Assembly (NCBI GenBank): GCA_016786705.1
Contig: JAEUVV010000005.1
Span: forward strand, 1-64,000
Direction: 5' to 3'
DNA: 64,000 bases
Origin: Taibaiella sp.
Lineage (GTDB): Bacteria > Bacteroidota > Bacteroidia > Chitinophagales > Chitinophagaceae
The stretch's first letter is position 1; every line of letters begins with the position of its first letter. The notes under the pieces are model-generated. The model was not told the origin of the DNA. It worked only from the letters and a program-made list of their open reading frames with translations, and made no database searches. Of the stretch, positions 22,190-31,747 are shown piece by piece. The translations under genes and the position numbers were made by a program.

Positions 22190-25100
22190 ATGAAGAAAAA
22201 TTTTATTCTTTTTTTTTGCCTGCTTTTCTTAGCGGGACAACAAGTATGGGGACAAACAACCATCACGATTAACCTCGCTTCAACAGGAGGGAGCGCCAAT
22301 ATTGGTTCCGGTAGCTATGGTAGCGGGGCCCAGCGTACCTGGCAGCAGGGATCGCTGCAATTTGGCGGCAAAGCCATTACCGCCGCTACTTCACCAAATA
22401 CCGGGGCTATACAGGCTCAGGCTAGTAACGGCGTTATTTACAATATTGACCCGCTGCCAGGGAAAATCTTGAGTGTTGTGGTGACATCCTGGACTGGTAC
22501 TACCGATCAGGTTTCCGCATTAACGGTGGGAGAAGCTGCAGCCGGCAGACTGGTAAATGCTACCAGCGGCAATTATACGGTAGCTTCAGGAACAGGTATT
22601 ACAAGCTTGGGCAATGCCACACCCGGCAGCTGGACTAATATTGCGGGAGACAATCGCTTTTTTGCAATTAAAAGAGGTACTAATGTATCTTATTGGGAAA
22701 AAATAGAAATTACTTACGAAAACACACCTGCCTGTACCGCTCCGGGCGTGCAGGCTGCTGCGCTTAATACCAATAATATTACAAGCACCGGGGTTGGCTT
22801 TTCCTGGACAGCAGGTAATGGAGATGCTAGCCTGCTTGCCTTAAGAACTGCGGCGCAGGCTAATGCTACGCCTGCTTCAGGTACCGCGTACACCGCTAAT
22901 ACCGATTTCAGTGCAACTACAGGGATCAATGCCAATAATAAAGTAGTGTACATCGGTGCCGGAAATACCGTTAATGGTATTAGCAACCTGGCCCCGGGAA
23001 CACAATATACGGCAAGCGCTTATGCTTATAATACAACCGATAATTGCTATAACACAACAAGCCCGGCTACCTTATCTTTCTATACTTTAAGTACGGCTCC
23101 ATCTGCCCAACCGGCCACATTTAATGCGGTAGCGGCAGCTCATGACCAGGTGAACCTAAGCTTCAGCGCGGCCAGTACGATCGCTAACGCATCCGGTTAC
23201 CTGATTTTACAAAAAGCCAATGCCCCTATGAGTGGTGTACCGGTAAACGGTACTGCTTATACGGTAGGCGCTACTGTCGGCGATGCAACAGTAGCGGCGA
23301 TCATTACCAGTAACTCGGCTACCAGCCAGAACATTACTGGGCTAAGCGCATTGAACACTTATTTCTATACCATTATTCCTTTTAACTGGAATGGTGCTAA
23401 TGCGCCGACTTATCATTATAATACAACGAATGCGCCAACTGCAAGTGCGACAACACCTACAGGACCAAGTTCCCTTTCTGATATCATAAATAATGCAGGA
23501 GGTACTTTCTATACGGCTGATATCGATTATTTACAATACCAGGCGACAACGATCACTACGATTGGTTCTGGTGCGGTAGCGGTGATGGATCTGCAATTAC
23601 GGGACGGTGGGAGCGCCGCGCCGGATGCGGACGCGTTGCCCACACAACTGACTGCTTTAACCATCAACTACACCGGGGCTGCGAATACGATCCGGAAAGC
23701 AGCTTTGTTTGATGGTGCTACCAAAGTGGCTGAAGTGACAGCAGGAGCTAACGCTATTTCTTTTACAGGGCTTTCGGGCCTTAGCGCTCCGGATAACGGC
23801 ACAAAGAACTTTACATTAGCAGTAAGTTTTAATACTACAGTTACGGACAATGATAAATTAGTATTTTCTGTAGCTACGGCTGGTACTAGTGCCAATACCG
23901 TTTCTTCTCAAATGGCTGCCGCCAATGGAGGAGCCGCGACATCAGATAATAATACAGCAAATAACAATAACCGTATCCGGGTAACCGCTACAAAAATCTC
24001 GTTTACTACTAACGCGGGCAATACGAACCTGAATGTAGCGATGAGTCCTGCCCCGGTAGTTGCTGCCTTAGATATCAATAATAATATAGACCTGGATGCG
24101 ACCGGTACGGTAAGCCTTACTTCAAGCGGAACGATGACAGGAAGCCCGTTGACCGCTACGCTGACCAATGGCCAGGCAACATTCAGTAATATAATCCATA
24201 CTGCTCTGGGATCCGGCCTGGTGCTTACTGCGCAGTCAGGGTCTTTTGCTACGGTTAACAGTGCTGCATTTAATATTAATACCATTCCTTATGCTAACGG
24301 AGATTACCGCACGACCAGTGACGGTAACTGGCCTAATACAACCGGGACCTGGGAACTTTTAAGCGGAGGTGTATGGAGCCCGGCATCAAGGCCGGCTGCT
24401 AATTACTCTGCCGGAAGGATCTATATCCAGCACAATATCTCTACCAGCGGTAGCTTCGCCAGCCCTAATATCTCTATCGTTGAGAATGGTAAGCTTACGG
24501 TAAACGCTGCTTCAACTATTGCAGATCTTAAGGTCTACTCAGGTGGTACTTTTGAAGCTGCCAGCTCAATGACGATGTCGGCCTCTCCTTCTGTTAAAAA
24601 TGTAGTAGTGGAATCGGGCGGGAAATTCATCCTGAATGCAGCCACTCTGACCAGCAATAGTACCGGAAGTTCTATATGGAATGGTAATGAAGATTTTCAA
24701 TCAGGATCCATACTGGAAATAAGAAACTGGAATTATAGTGCATCCAGTGGCGCGCAACGTTTGGTATACAGTACACCGCAAATCTCGGCAAATGCGAACG
24801 GGTATTTGTTTGGATACATTTATCATTATGGTGCTCAAACCAGTTTGTTCGGATTTGTACACGGATCTATTACCGCTAAATTATGCGAAAATGACCTGAT
24901 CATAGAGTCGCCGGTAGGAGCTTCAAATGTAACCTTTACCACTGCGGGCACCAATGTTGAAGTAGGAGGTAATCTGATTGTGAATAATGGTAGCTTTAGT
25001 GCTGCGGCTTCTTCTGTTACTACCACTCATACTATTCATGGCAATATAGATGTTAAAAGTCCTGCATCTTTCAGGCTGAATCAGCAAAGCAGTTCTGCAA

Positions 25101-26680
25101 ATACTTCAATATTGCTTGGTGGAGACCTTACCGTTCAGGGTATTCTGGAAGGAACGAATCCAAATACCAGTTTTGTGAATGCGATTATTTTTAATAAAAC
25201 AGGTACACAATCTATCGACATTGACGGTACTTTGAATAATCACGTTACTTTCCGGGTAGACAACGGAGCTGAATTAGTGCTGGCGCAAAATCTTGATCTT
25301 CCTAATACAAGAAACACTTTAGAAGTACTTAATGGCGGTATACTGAATTTTAACGGCTATAATGTAACCGGTTTAGGTACCCTGATCAATAGTGCCGGTG
25401 GTACTTTGAAGATTACCAGCCCGCAAGGCATTACTACCTCAGGAGCAGTTGGAAATGTACAAACTACAACCCGCAACTATGATGCCGGTGGCACTTACAG
25501 CTATGCAGGTACAGTCCTTCAGGCTACCGGTAATGGCGTGCCGGCTGCTGTAGCTAAGGTCATCGTTAATAATGCCAGCGGTGTACAATTGAGCCAGCCT
25601 GCAACTATTACGGGTAATTTATCTCTTGTAAATGGTTTGATCAGCACTAGCGTGACGAATACATTAACTTTAGGAACTGATGCTACAGTAAGCGGTGGTA
25701 GCAATTCCAGCTATATCAACGGCCAGGTTACCCAGGCGACGAATAGCCTTAATGCAAAAACACTGCCGATAGGTAAAAGCGGGATCTATGCCCCGGTGGT
25801 ATTGACCCCGGCTGTAAACAGTTCTGCTACTTTCGTTGCTGAATATTTTAACGGTGCAGGTGTTACGCCTAATGCGACTACTTTCGCTTCAGGTAGTGAT
25901 ATACAGTCTATAGATGATTTTCAATATTGGGAAGTGAACAGGACCAGTGGTACTGCTGCAGTTAGTATCAATCTGCCGTTCCAGTCTTCGAGCAATATCC
26001 CTGCGCTTTCAAGAGCATTTGTAGCTCACTATAATGGTGCTGAATGGGAAAATGCCGGTAATGCCGCAACTACAGGCACCCCATCAAATGGTACCGTAAC
26101 TTCCGGCGCTGTAAATACATTCAGCCCATTCACGGTAGGTGTTCTAAACAGTACACCTTTGCCATTAGGCCTGGATAACTTCAAGGTAATGAAAGAAGCT
26201 TCATTTGTAAACCTTACCTGGGACAATACCGCAGAAGCGCCGGGAAGTAAATACCTGGTAGAAAGAAGCGTAAATGGAAGTACATTTGAAACAATTGCGA
26301 CTGTTAACGGTGCCGGCAAAGCAAGTAAGTACGCTTACGAGGACAGGAATTACAAAACCGGTGACAATTATTACCGCCTTACTTTGGTAGCTATTGACGG
26401 AACTACAACCGTTTCTAAAGTGAAACAAGTGTTTATTAAAGCCGCTGCTCCTGTTACTGTTTATCCTAACCCCGCTTTGGATGTCGTTAAAGTGACCGGT
26501 TTGGCTGACGGAGATAGGGTTAATCTTTATAACGCTACTGGAGCCTTAGCACAATCTGTAATAGCAACTGATAAAATAGTATTGCTCAAAATAGGCAATC
26601 TTTCAGGTGGCGTGTACCAGGTGCAGGTGTTGCAGTCTGGTAAAGTTATCGCTACAGAAAAGTTAGTAATTATTAAATAA
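22190..26680 (+). CDS. Large secreted T9SS type A sorting-domain protein
   Basis: A 1496-residue secreted protein. The signal peptide (MKKNFILFFCLLFLAGQQVWGQ) ends near residue 22. An N-terminal beta-domain is followed by a fibronectin type III-like region (about 180-420, with ISNLAPGTQYTASAYAYNTTD and ITGLSALNTYFYTIIPFN). Next is a region of tandem Ig/cadherin-like beta domains, then a repetitive beta-solenoid-like part (about 740-1200, many GGxF and NGGxL turns). The C-terminal 75 residues are the type A sorting domain (VYPNPALDVVKVTG ... GGVYQVQVLQSGKVIATEKL), which is cleaved on export by the type IX system. A surface or extracellular role such as adhesion or polymer binding is likely; no enzyme domain was recognised. 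Confidence 0.85.
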   Translation: MKKNFILFFCLLFLAGQQVWGQTTITINLASTGGSANIGSGSYGSGAQRTWQQGSLQFGGKAITAATSPNTGAIQAQASNGVIYNIDPLPGKILSVVVTSWTGTTDQVSALTVGEAAAGRLVNATSGNYTVASGTGITSLGNATPGSWTNIAGDNRFFAIKRGTNVSYWEKIEITYENTPACTAPGVQAAALNTNNITSTGVGFSWTAGNGDASLLALRTAAQANATPASGTAYTANTDFSATTGINANNKVVYIGAGNTVNGISNLAPGTQYTASAYAYNTTDNCYNTTSPATLSFYTLSTAPSAQPATFNAVAAAHDQVNLSFSAASTIANASGYLILQKANAPMSGVPVNGTAYTVGATVGDATVAAIITSNSATSQNITGLSALNTYFYTIIPFNWNGANAPTYHYNTTNAPTASATTPTGPSSLSDIINNAGGTFYTADIDYLQYQATTITTIGSGAVAVMDLQLRDGGSAAPDADALPTQLTALTINYTGAANTIRKAALFDGATKVAEVTAGANAISFTGLSGLSAPDNGTKNFTLAVSFNTTVTDNDKLVFSVATAGTSANTVSSQMAAANGGAATSDNNTANNNNRIRVTATKISFTTNAGNTNLNVAMSPAPVVAALDINNNIDLDATGTVSLTSSGTMTGSPLTATLTNGQATFSNIIHTALGSGLVLTAQSGSFATVNSAAFNINTIPYANGDYRTTSDGNWPNTTGTWELLSGGVWSPASRPAANYSAGRIYIQHNISTSGSFASPNISIVENGKLTVNAASTIADLKVYSGGTFEAASSMTMSASPSVKNVVVESGGKFILNAATLTSNSTGSSIWNGNEDFQSGSILEIRNWNYSASSGAQRLVYSTPQISANANGYLFGYIYHYGAQTSLFGFVHGSITAKLCENDLIIESPVGASNVTFTTAGTNVEVGGNLIVNNGSFSAAASSVTTTHTIHGNIDVKSPASFRLNQQSSSANTSILLGGDLTVQGILEGTNPNTSFVNAIIFNKTGTQSIDIDGTLNNHVTFRVDNGAELVLAQNLDLPNTRNTLEVLNGGILNFNGYNVTGLGTLINSAGGTLKITSPQGITTSGAVGNVQTTTRNYDAGGTYSYAGTVLQATGNGVPAAVAKVIVNNASGVQLSQPATITGNLSLVNGLISTSVTNTLTLGTDATVSGGSNSSYINGQVTQATNSLNAKTLPIGKSGIYAPVVLTPAVNSSATFVAEYFNGAGVTPNATTFASGSDIQSIDDFQYWEVNRTSGTAAVSINLPFQSSSNIPALSRAFVAHYNGAEWENAGNAATTGTPSNGTVTSGAVNTFSPFTVGVLNSTPLPLGLDNFKVMKEASFVNLTWDNTAEAPGSKYLVERSVNGSTFETIATVNGAGKASKYAYEDRNYKTGDNYYRLTLVAIDGTTTVSKVKQVFIKAAAPVTVYPNPALDVVKVTGLADGDRVNLYNATGALAQSVIATDKIVLLKIGNLSGGVYQVQVLQSGKVIATEKLVIIK

Positions 26681-26700
26681 GAATGGATTATATATTCCTC

Positions 26701-26735
26701 AAAACGGCTACCTTTTTCCGGGTAGCCGTTTTGAT
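26701..26735 (+). terminator. Terminator after the T9SS cargo gene
   Basis: AAAACGGCTACC (26701-26712) pairs with GGTAGCCGTTTT (26721-26732). Confidence 0.85.
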
Positions 26736-26816
26736 GTTTAGCGATCAGGATTCATAAACATACTATAGGCTGATGCTATTTTGAAAATCCAATAAAAAGC
26801 TTGAAATTGCATGTAA

Positions 26817-27956
26817 ATGTCTGAACAATACTTAGTCTCTGCCCGGAAATACCGCCCGCAAACGTTTGATACCGTTGTGGGGCAAGCTCATATTACCACT
26901 ACACTTAAAAACGCGATCAGGACCCAGCACCTGGCGCATGCTTATTTATTTTGTGGTCCCAGGGGGGTAGGCAAGACGACCTGTGCCCGTATTTTATCCA
27001 AGACGATCAATTGCATAAGCCCTACAGCGGATATGGAAGCCTGCGGGGAGTGTGAAATGTGCCAGACTTTTAATGAAAATGCTTCTTTTAATGTATTCGA
27101 GCTTGATGGCGCTTCTAACAACTCTGTAGATGATATCCGTTCGCTTACAGAGCAGGTAAGGTTTGCGCCACAAATGGGGAAATACAAGGTCTATATCATA
27201 GATGAGGTGCACATGCTCACCTCAGCAGCCTTTAATGCGTTTTTAAAGACCCTTGAGGAACCGCCGCCATATGCTATTTTTATCCTGGCGACTACAGAGA
27301 AACATAAAATATTGCCGACGATCCTGTCCCGCTGCCAGATATTTGATTTCAAGCGGATCCAGTCTACTGACATCGTAGGACATTTGAATAATATTTGTAG
27401 TAAAGAGGGCGTTGTGGCCGAAGAGGCCGGCCTGCATATCATCGCACAGAAAAGTGAGGGCTGTATGCGGGATGCGCTTTCCATGATGGACCGGATCTCC
27501 AGTTTTTCCAACGGGCACCTGACCTACGATCAGGCGGTGGAGCACCTTAATGTCCTGGATGCGGGATTTTATTTTAAATTACTGGATGCTTTGCTAACCA
27601 CCAATGTGGCAGATGTTTTGCTGCTCCTGGATGAAGTTTATAGAAGAGGATTTGAAGGAGATGCCATCCTGAATGGGTTTGCCCAACATCTTAGAGATCT
27701 TCTTTTGTGTAAAGATCCTAAAATGACCCGGCTTTTAGACATACCGGAAGCGCATAAGCGCTCCTTCTTTGAAAAAGCGCAAATGCTGAGCATGGCTTTT
27801 ATCACCTCAGCATTGAACGTGATCAATGACGCGGAAGTAAATTATAAAACTACCCTGAATAAGCGATTGCACCTTGAAGTATACTTTATCAAGCTTTGTT
27901 ATCTGACACAAGTAGTAACCGCGTCCTCTTTACAGGACGCAAAAAAAAAAATCTGA
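26817..27956 (+). CDS. dnaX: DNA polymerase III gamma/tau subunit, in-frame gamma-like product
   Basis: 379 residues read without any shift. Walker A is GPRGVGKT (47-54). The zinc module has C66, C76, C79 and C82, and Walker B/DEVH is at 129-132. AAA+ sensor motifs (TTEKHKILPTILSRCQ) and the collar domain (about 245-365) are complete. The frame then meets a run of eleven A (27941-27951) and stops two codons later at TGA (27954-27956). The product therefore equals the gamma form: the clamp-loader ATPase without the polymerase-binding domain. Skipping one A continues directly into the tau-specific frame at 27952-28644. The clamp loader opens and loads the sliding clamp at replication forks. A sequencing error in the homopolymer is the main alternative to slippage. 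Confidence 0.9.
   Translation: MSEQYLVSARKYRPQTFDTVVGQAHITTTLKNAIRTQHLAHAYLFCGPRGVGKTTCARILSKTINCISPTADMEACGECEMCQTFNENASFNVFELDGASNNSVDDIRSLTEQVRFAPQMGKYKVYIIDEVHMLTSAAFNAFLKTLEEPPPYAIFILATTEKHKILPTILSRCQIFDFKRIQSTDIVGHLNNICSKEGVVAEEAGLHIIAQKSEGCMRDALSMMDRISSFSNGHLTYDQAVEHLNVLDAGFYFKLLDALLTTNVADVLLLLDEVYRRGFEGDAILNGFAQHLRDLLLCKDPKMTRLLDIPEAHKRSFFEKAQMLSMAFITSALNVINDAEVNYKTTLNKRLHLEVYFIKLCYLTQVVTASSLQDAKKKI
27941..27951 (+). other. A11 slippery run in dnaX
   Basis: Eleven consecutive A. The unshifted frame ends at TGA 27954. One extra A would end at a TAA a few codons later. One A fewer (or two more) opens the tau frame with no stop until 28644. Both non-tau frames end within ten codons, as expected where slippage is used to make two proteins. 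Thermus dnaX is known to use transcriptional slippage on an A run, while E. coli dnaX uses -1 ribosomal frameshifting. Confidence 0.7.
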
Positions 27957-28644
27957 CCATGTAACATCTGTGCAGCAACCTGCACCAGTAAGCTTTAATG
28001 CTCCGGCTCCGGATGTGGTCAACACATCTTCGCCGGTGATGCCCGCTGTGCCGGATACTGCTCCTGCCAGGCCTTTAAGCTCAGCGATTAATAACATCCC
28101 GGCTCCAAAAGAAAAGCCGGCCACACCGGTCAGTACTCCACAAAATGTGTCTTCTGTGCCGCCGCCGGTAAATGCCGCAGCGCCACCTTTGCCAAAGTTC
28201 GGCAAAGATTTCCTAAAGCAAATGCAGGCCCAGGCCAGTGATGCCGGCGCTCAAATCGAAGAGCAGCAGATCGACCAGGAATTAGGCCTTAAACTTTTTG
28301 AACAATATGTGCAGCACCTCAGGGATGATGCCGATAAGCAGCTACAGTCCAGCAACCTGTCTACCGCAAAAATTGTAGTGCGTGAAACCAACCTTGTGAC
28401 GATTATCTGTAACTCCAATATGGGCGCTATTTATGCCAATGGTAACGTGGACGCTTTCCGGGAGTTCTGTAAAGAGAAAACGAACAATAACTCGGTAAAG
28501 ATAGCTGTAGAGCTGACCCCGGAAGCGGAAAGAGTCGAAAGCGCGCCGCAAAAAATGTCCAATGCGGATATTTTTGCGCTGTATGCCAGTCAAAACCCGG
28601 CCTTAAAAAGATTGCGGGATGAGCTACGCCTTGATTTGAAATAA
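27952..28644 (+). CDS. dnaX: Tau-specific C-terminal part of DnaX, reached by slippage
   Basis: This frame is +1 relative to the upstream dnaX frame and is open across the A run, so a one-base slip yields a continuous protein of 608 residues (26817-28644), close to normal tau length. It contains a Pro/Ala-rich linker (about 70 residues), then a folded part with LPKFGKDFLKQMQ, ELGLKLFEQYVQHLRDDADK and, near the end, PALKRLRDELRLDL. This is the region that in tau binds the polymerase core and helicase. A GTG at 27970 could in principle start a separate protein but no promoter or family supports that. Confidence 0.75.
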   Translation, partial: SDHVTSVQQPAPVSFNAPAPDVVNTSSPVMPAVPDTAPARPLSSAINNIPAPKEKPATPVSTPQNVSSVPPPVNAAAPPLPKFGKDFLKQMQAQASDAGAQIEEQQIDQELGLKLFEQYVQHLRDDADKQLQSSNLSTAKIVVRETNLVTIICNSNMGAIYANGNVDAFREFCKEKTNNNSVKIAVELTPEAERVESAPQKMSNADIFALYASQNPALKRLRDELRLDLK

Positions 28645-28669
28645 AGTGGAAAATAATGAAAAAAGGCGT

Positions 28670-28791
28670 TGTCTAAAAAGGTGAACAAATTTGTCATATT
28701 GAGCTCTGTCGAAATATAGACAAATTTGATACTGAATTCTTAACGCATTTCGATAAACTCAATGTGACAAGAATTTTTACTTTTTAGACAC
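28670..28791. repeat. MITE-like inverted repeat element
   Basis: The two ends are inverted copies: left TGTCTAAAAAG with TTGTCATATTGAGC and TCGAAAT, right ATTTCGATAAACTCAATGTGACAA and CTTTTTAGACA, in reverse-complement order. Each arm is about 45 bases and the whole about 120 bases. The core GTCAYATTGAG...TCGAAAT resembles dispersed palindromic repeats that I recall from Bacteroidota genomes. It fills the gap between dnaX and the converging ribF, and may also end transcription. Confidence 0.65.
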
Positions 28792-28844
28792 CCTCTTGTA
28801 TAGCTTATCTTTTTAATAGATCTTTATATTAGGCCTGGTGGAGA

Positions 28845-29774
28845 TTAATATTCAGACAGGAGTGAACGGATGCACACTTCATCTGAAGCGATTTTAGCTT
28901 TGAGCGCTTCGAGACCGTTTAGCTTCTCTTCCCCTCTTACGTAAGCGATGAAACTCACTTTTAGTTTTTCGCCATAAATATCGCGGTCAAAATCCAGGAT
29001 ATTTACTTCTATAGTCACATTGCCATCATCCGTAACCGTTGGCCTTTTGCCAATGCTCATCATTCCTTTGAAAGTCTGCTCCTGTATCGTGACCAGCACT
29101 GCATAAATACCGATGCCCGGTACTAAGATATCCGCATAGTCCGGTTGTAAATTAGCCGTCGGATAGCCGATGGTACGGCCTATTTTATTGCCATGTACCA
29201 CAGTAGCTTCTATCTGGTAGGGGCGGCCCAGCATGGCAGTTACGGCACGCATATCGCCCTCCAGTACCGCGTTACGGATTTTCGTGGAGCTTACGTGGGC
29301 GTCTTTTATCAGTTGCTCTTCTATTTCTATCACCGATACCTCTTCCGGTAACAAAGAGCGCAGCACATCAATGTTACCTTCCCGGTTATGTCCGAAATGG
29401 TGATCATAACCGATGATGATGGTATGCGGTTTAAAGGTATTATAAAGGAACTCGGATACATACTCTTTAGAGCCCATCATAGAGAAATCCCGTGAAAAAG
29501 GTACTACCACTATATGGTCGATACCTGCCTGTGTAATTTTGTCGATTTTGCTGTCCAGGGAGCTAAGCAGGCCCAGGGGCTTATCAGGCTGGATGATCTT
29601 ACGGGGATGAGGCTCGAAGGTTAAAACAATACTCTCGCCACCCACTTTGCGGGCTTCGGCTACCACGTTGGCCAGGATCGCTTTATGCCCTTCATGAACA
29701 CCGTCAAAAGAGCCTATGGTCAGTACCGGGTTTTTAAATGCCGGTATTTGTTCGGTCGAATAAAATACACTCAC
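28845..29774 (-). CDS. ribF: Bifunctional riboflavin kinase/FAD synthetase
   Basis: 309 residues. The N-terminal nucleotidyltransferase half has LTIGSFDGVHEGHK (19-32, the HxGH-type motif) and TFEPHPRK. The middle has the conserved YDHHFGHNREG and the ISSTKIR-like HVSSTKIRNAV. The C-terminal riboflavin-kinase half has VVHGNKIGRTIGYPTANL (about 193-210). The enzyme converts riboflavin to FMN and FAD. The start is GTG at 29774, since no ATG is available before the family motif. It lies 13 bases after the kup stop, and that gap contains a -7 promoter box just 4 bases ahead of the GTG, which suggests a separate, nearly leaderless transcript. Confidence 0.9.
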   Translation of the reverse strand: MSVFYSTEQIPAFKNPVLTIGSFDGVHEGHKAILANVVAEARKVGGESIVLTFEPHPRKIIQPDKPLGLLSSLDSKIDKITQAGIDHIVVVPFSRDFSMMGSKEYVSEFLYNTFKPHTIIIGYDHHFGHNREGNIDVLRSLLPEEVSVIEIEEQLIKDAHVSSTKIRNAVLEGDMRAVTAMLGRPYQIEATVVHGNKIGRTIGYPTANLQPDYADILVPGIGIYAVLVTIQEQTFKGMMSIGKRPTVTDDGNVTIEVNILDFDRDIYGEKLKVSFIAYVRGEEKLNGLEALKAKIASDEVCIRSLLSEY

Positions 29775-29778
29775 GCCG

Positions 29779-29786
29779 CAAAGGTA
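29779..29786 (-). promoter_or_regulatory. -7 promoter box of ribF in the kup-ribF gap
   Basis: TACCTTTG followed by C on the minus strand, an exact TAnnTTTG match, ending 4 bases from the GTG start. No good -33 box is seen inside the kup 3' end. Confidence 0.45.
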
Positions 29787-29787
29787 A

Positions 29788-31719
29788 TTAATCTACACGT
29801 TTTAAATTGATACTCGCTGTAGAGGATAAGATTAATGGAAATTTTTCGATCGTCACATCTGAAGGGTCGAGGCCAAAGCTACGCTCTTCACTGATACTGA
29901 TGTGTTTTAATACGAAGTACCCGTTCATGATGATCCGGTCGAACATGGGCAATTCATTTTCACGCGAAAGGAATTTTTCGATTACGATAAAACGGAAGTC
30001 TCCTTTTACATTTTTCTTACCCAAAGATTCGTAACGGCTCAAAATATTTACTTCCTTGTTCGCTACCAGGTCTTCTACTACTTTTTTGAACATCAGTTGT
30101 ATTCTTTGCTCAACTTTGAAGCCCAGCCTGAATTCTATGCGAATGATCTCGTTAGGTACAATCGTCTGTACCGAGTATTCCATCGTATAAGGCTGGTCCA
30201 GTACATGTACGTGTACAAACCAATAAATGTCCGCGCGTTTGGGTTTCTTATAAAGAATAGAAAAGATGATCTTATGCTCTATCTCCCTGTTATCATCGGC
30301 ACTGGATAGGTAAACCAGGTGCGTGGCATATTTGGGAATCGAGCGGTCGTTGGACAGGTCCTGTATGATAGGAATATAGTCGTTCAATGGTACAAACTCT
30401 ACATACCGGTTCTTGATCTTACGGGCCTTGTACCATATATACATAATACCAAAGAGGAATATGCCGATAACCAGGGTAACGCTGCCGCCATGCTCAAATT
30501 TGTCGAGGTTGGCCGCGAAGAAAGAAAACTCGATACTGAGGTAGACCAGTAGATAGATCAGTATCCAGAACCTCGGGTAGCGTTTTACATACATATAAAA
30601 GGCAAAAAGCGAGGAGGTCATGATCATCGTTACCGTGATGGAAAGCCCATAAGCGCCTTCCATAGCCTCTGCACTCTGGAAGTATAAAACGATAAGACTA
30701 CAGCCTACAAATAAGGCCCAGTTGATCTTCGAAATATATAGCTGGCCTCTTTCTGTAGAGGGGTAGGTTACCTTAAATTTCGGCCAAAGGTTTAATTTGA
30801 TGGCCTCACTTACCAGGGAGAAAGCGCCAGAGATCAGGGCCTGTGAAGCAATAATGGCTGCCAGCGCGGCGATAATGATGCCTGCTGTCCTGTATTGTTC
30901 GGGTATGATTTGGAAAAAAGGATTGATGTCTTCCGGTAATTTGCGGCCGCGGTAATGATGTAATAGCCAGGCTCCCTGGCCTATATAGTTCAGGATGAGG
31001 CAGGATTTGACAAAGATCCAGGAAACCCTGATATTGCTGCGCCCGCAGTGCCCCAGGTCTGAATAAAGCGCTTCGGCCCCGGTGGTACACAAGAATACGG
31101 CGCCCAGTATCCAGAATCCCTTGGGCTCTTCGATCAGTAAACGGATACCATACACCGGGTTGATGGCTTTGAATATGTTAGCATCGTCGGCAATATGTAT
31201 AATGCCTGTTACAGCCATCATAATAAACCATAGAAGCATGATAGGCCCGAATAGCTTACCGATAGATTTAGTGCCGAATTGCTGCATGAAAAATACAATG
31301 GCCAGTATACCGATGACTATGGAAATAGTGGTCCGGGTGGGCTTCCCGAGGCCCTCAATGGCCGAGGTGATGGTAATAGGCGGGGTGATGAGCCCATCTG
31401 CAAGCAATGCCGCGCCACCGATCATACCTATAAAGACAATACGTTTGGAGTGCCTCCTGACGAGTGCGTACAGGGAGAAAATGCCGCCCTCGCCATTATT
31501 GTCCGCTTTTAAAGTAAGCCAGACATATTTGATCGTGGTCTGTAGGGTAAGGGTCCAGATGATCAGGGAAACACCACCCACTACGAGCAGTTCGTCAATC
31601 ACTTTATTGCGCACGATGGCGCTCATAGTATACAAGGGAGAGGTACCAATATCTCCGTAAACGATACCGAGGGCGATAATTAAACCTGCCAGGGATACCT
31701 TTTTAGCCTGTGCACTCAC
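29788..31719 (-). CDS. kup: Potassium transporter of the KUP/HAK/KT family
   Basis: 643 residues, typical of Kup. The N-terminal signature is ALGIVYGDIGTSPLYT (16-31). About twelve membrane spans follow up to residue 440, with conserved NNGEGGIFSLYALV, and then a soluble C-terminal region of about 190 residues. Kup takes up potassium by proton symport, mainly under low-potassium or acid conditions. The start is GTG at 31719. A -7 box (31740-31747) lies 20 bases upstream, and ribF follows 13 bases after the stop. Confidence 0.9.
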   Translation of the reverse strand: MSAQAKKVSLAGLIIALGIVYGDIGTSPLYTMSAIVRNKVIDELLVVGGVSLIIWTLTLQTTIKYVWLTLKADNNGEGGIFSLYALVRRHSKRIVFIGMIGGAALLADGLITPPITITSAIEGLGKPTRTTISIVIGILAIVFFMQQFGTKSIGKLFGPIMLLWFIMMAVTGIIHIADDANIFKAINPVYGIRLLIEEPKGFWILGAVFLCTTGAEALYSDLGHCGRSNIRVSWIFVKSCLILNYIGQGAWLLHHYRGRKLPEDINPFFQIIPEQYRTAGIIIAALAAIIASQALISGAFSLVSEAIKLNLWPKFKVTYPSTERGQLYISKINWALFVGCSLIVLYFQSAEAMEGAYGLSITVTMIMTSSLFAFYMYVKRYPRFWILIYLLVYLSIEFSFFAANLDKFEHGGSVTLVIGIFLFGIMYIWYKARKIKNRYVEFVPLNDYIPIIQDLSNDRSIPKYATHLVYLSSADDNREIEHKIIFSILYKKPKRADIYWFVHVHVLDQPYTMEYSVQTIVPNEIIRIEFRLGFKVEQRIQLMFKKVVEDLVANKEVNILSRYESLGKKNVKGDFRFIVIEKFLSRENELPMFDRIIMNGYFVLKHISISEERSFGLDPSDVTIEKFPLILSSTASINLKRVD

Positions 31720-31739
31720 AAGATAATAATTTTAGAGTG

Positions 31740-31747
31740 CAAAGGTA
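31740..31747 (-). promoter_or_regulatory. -7 promoter box of kup
   Basis: TACCTTTG followed by C on the minus strand, exact TAnnTTTG, 20 bases before the GTG at 31719. Confidence 0.55.

Noticed and set aside
27970..28644. GTG at 27970 as the start of a separate gene downstream of dnaX
   Set aside because: The frame is open back through the A run into dnaX, and its content is the tau-specific C-terminal part. No promoter or leader is visible.
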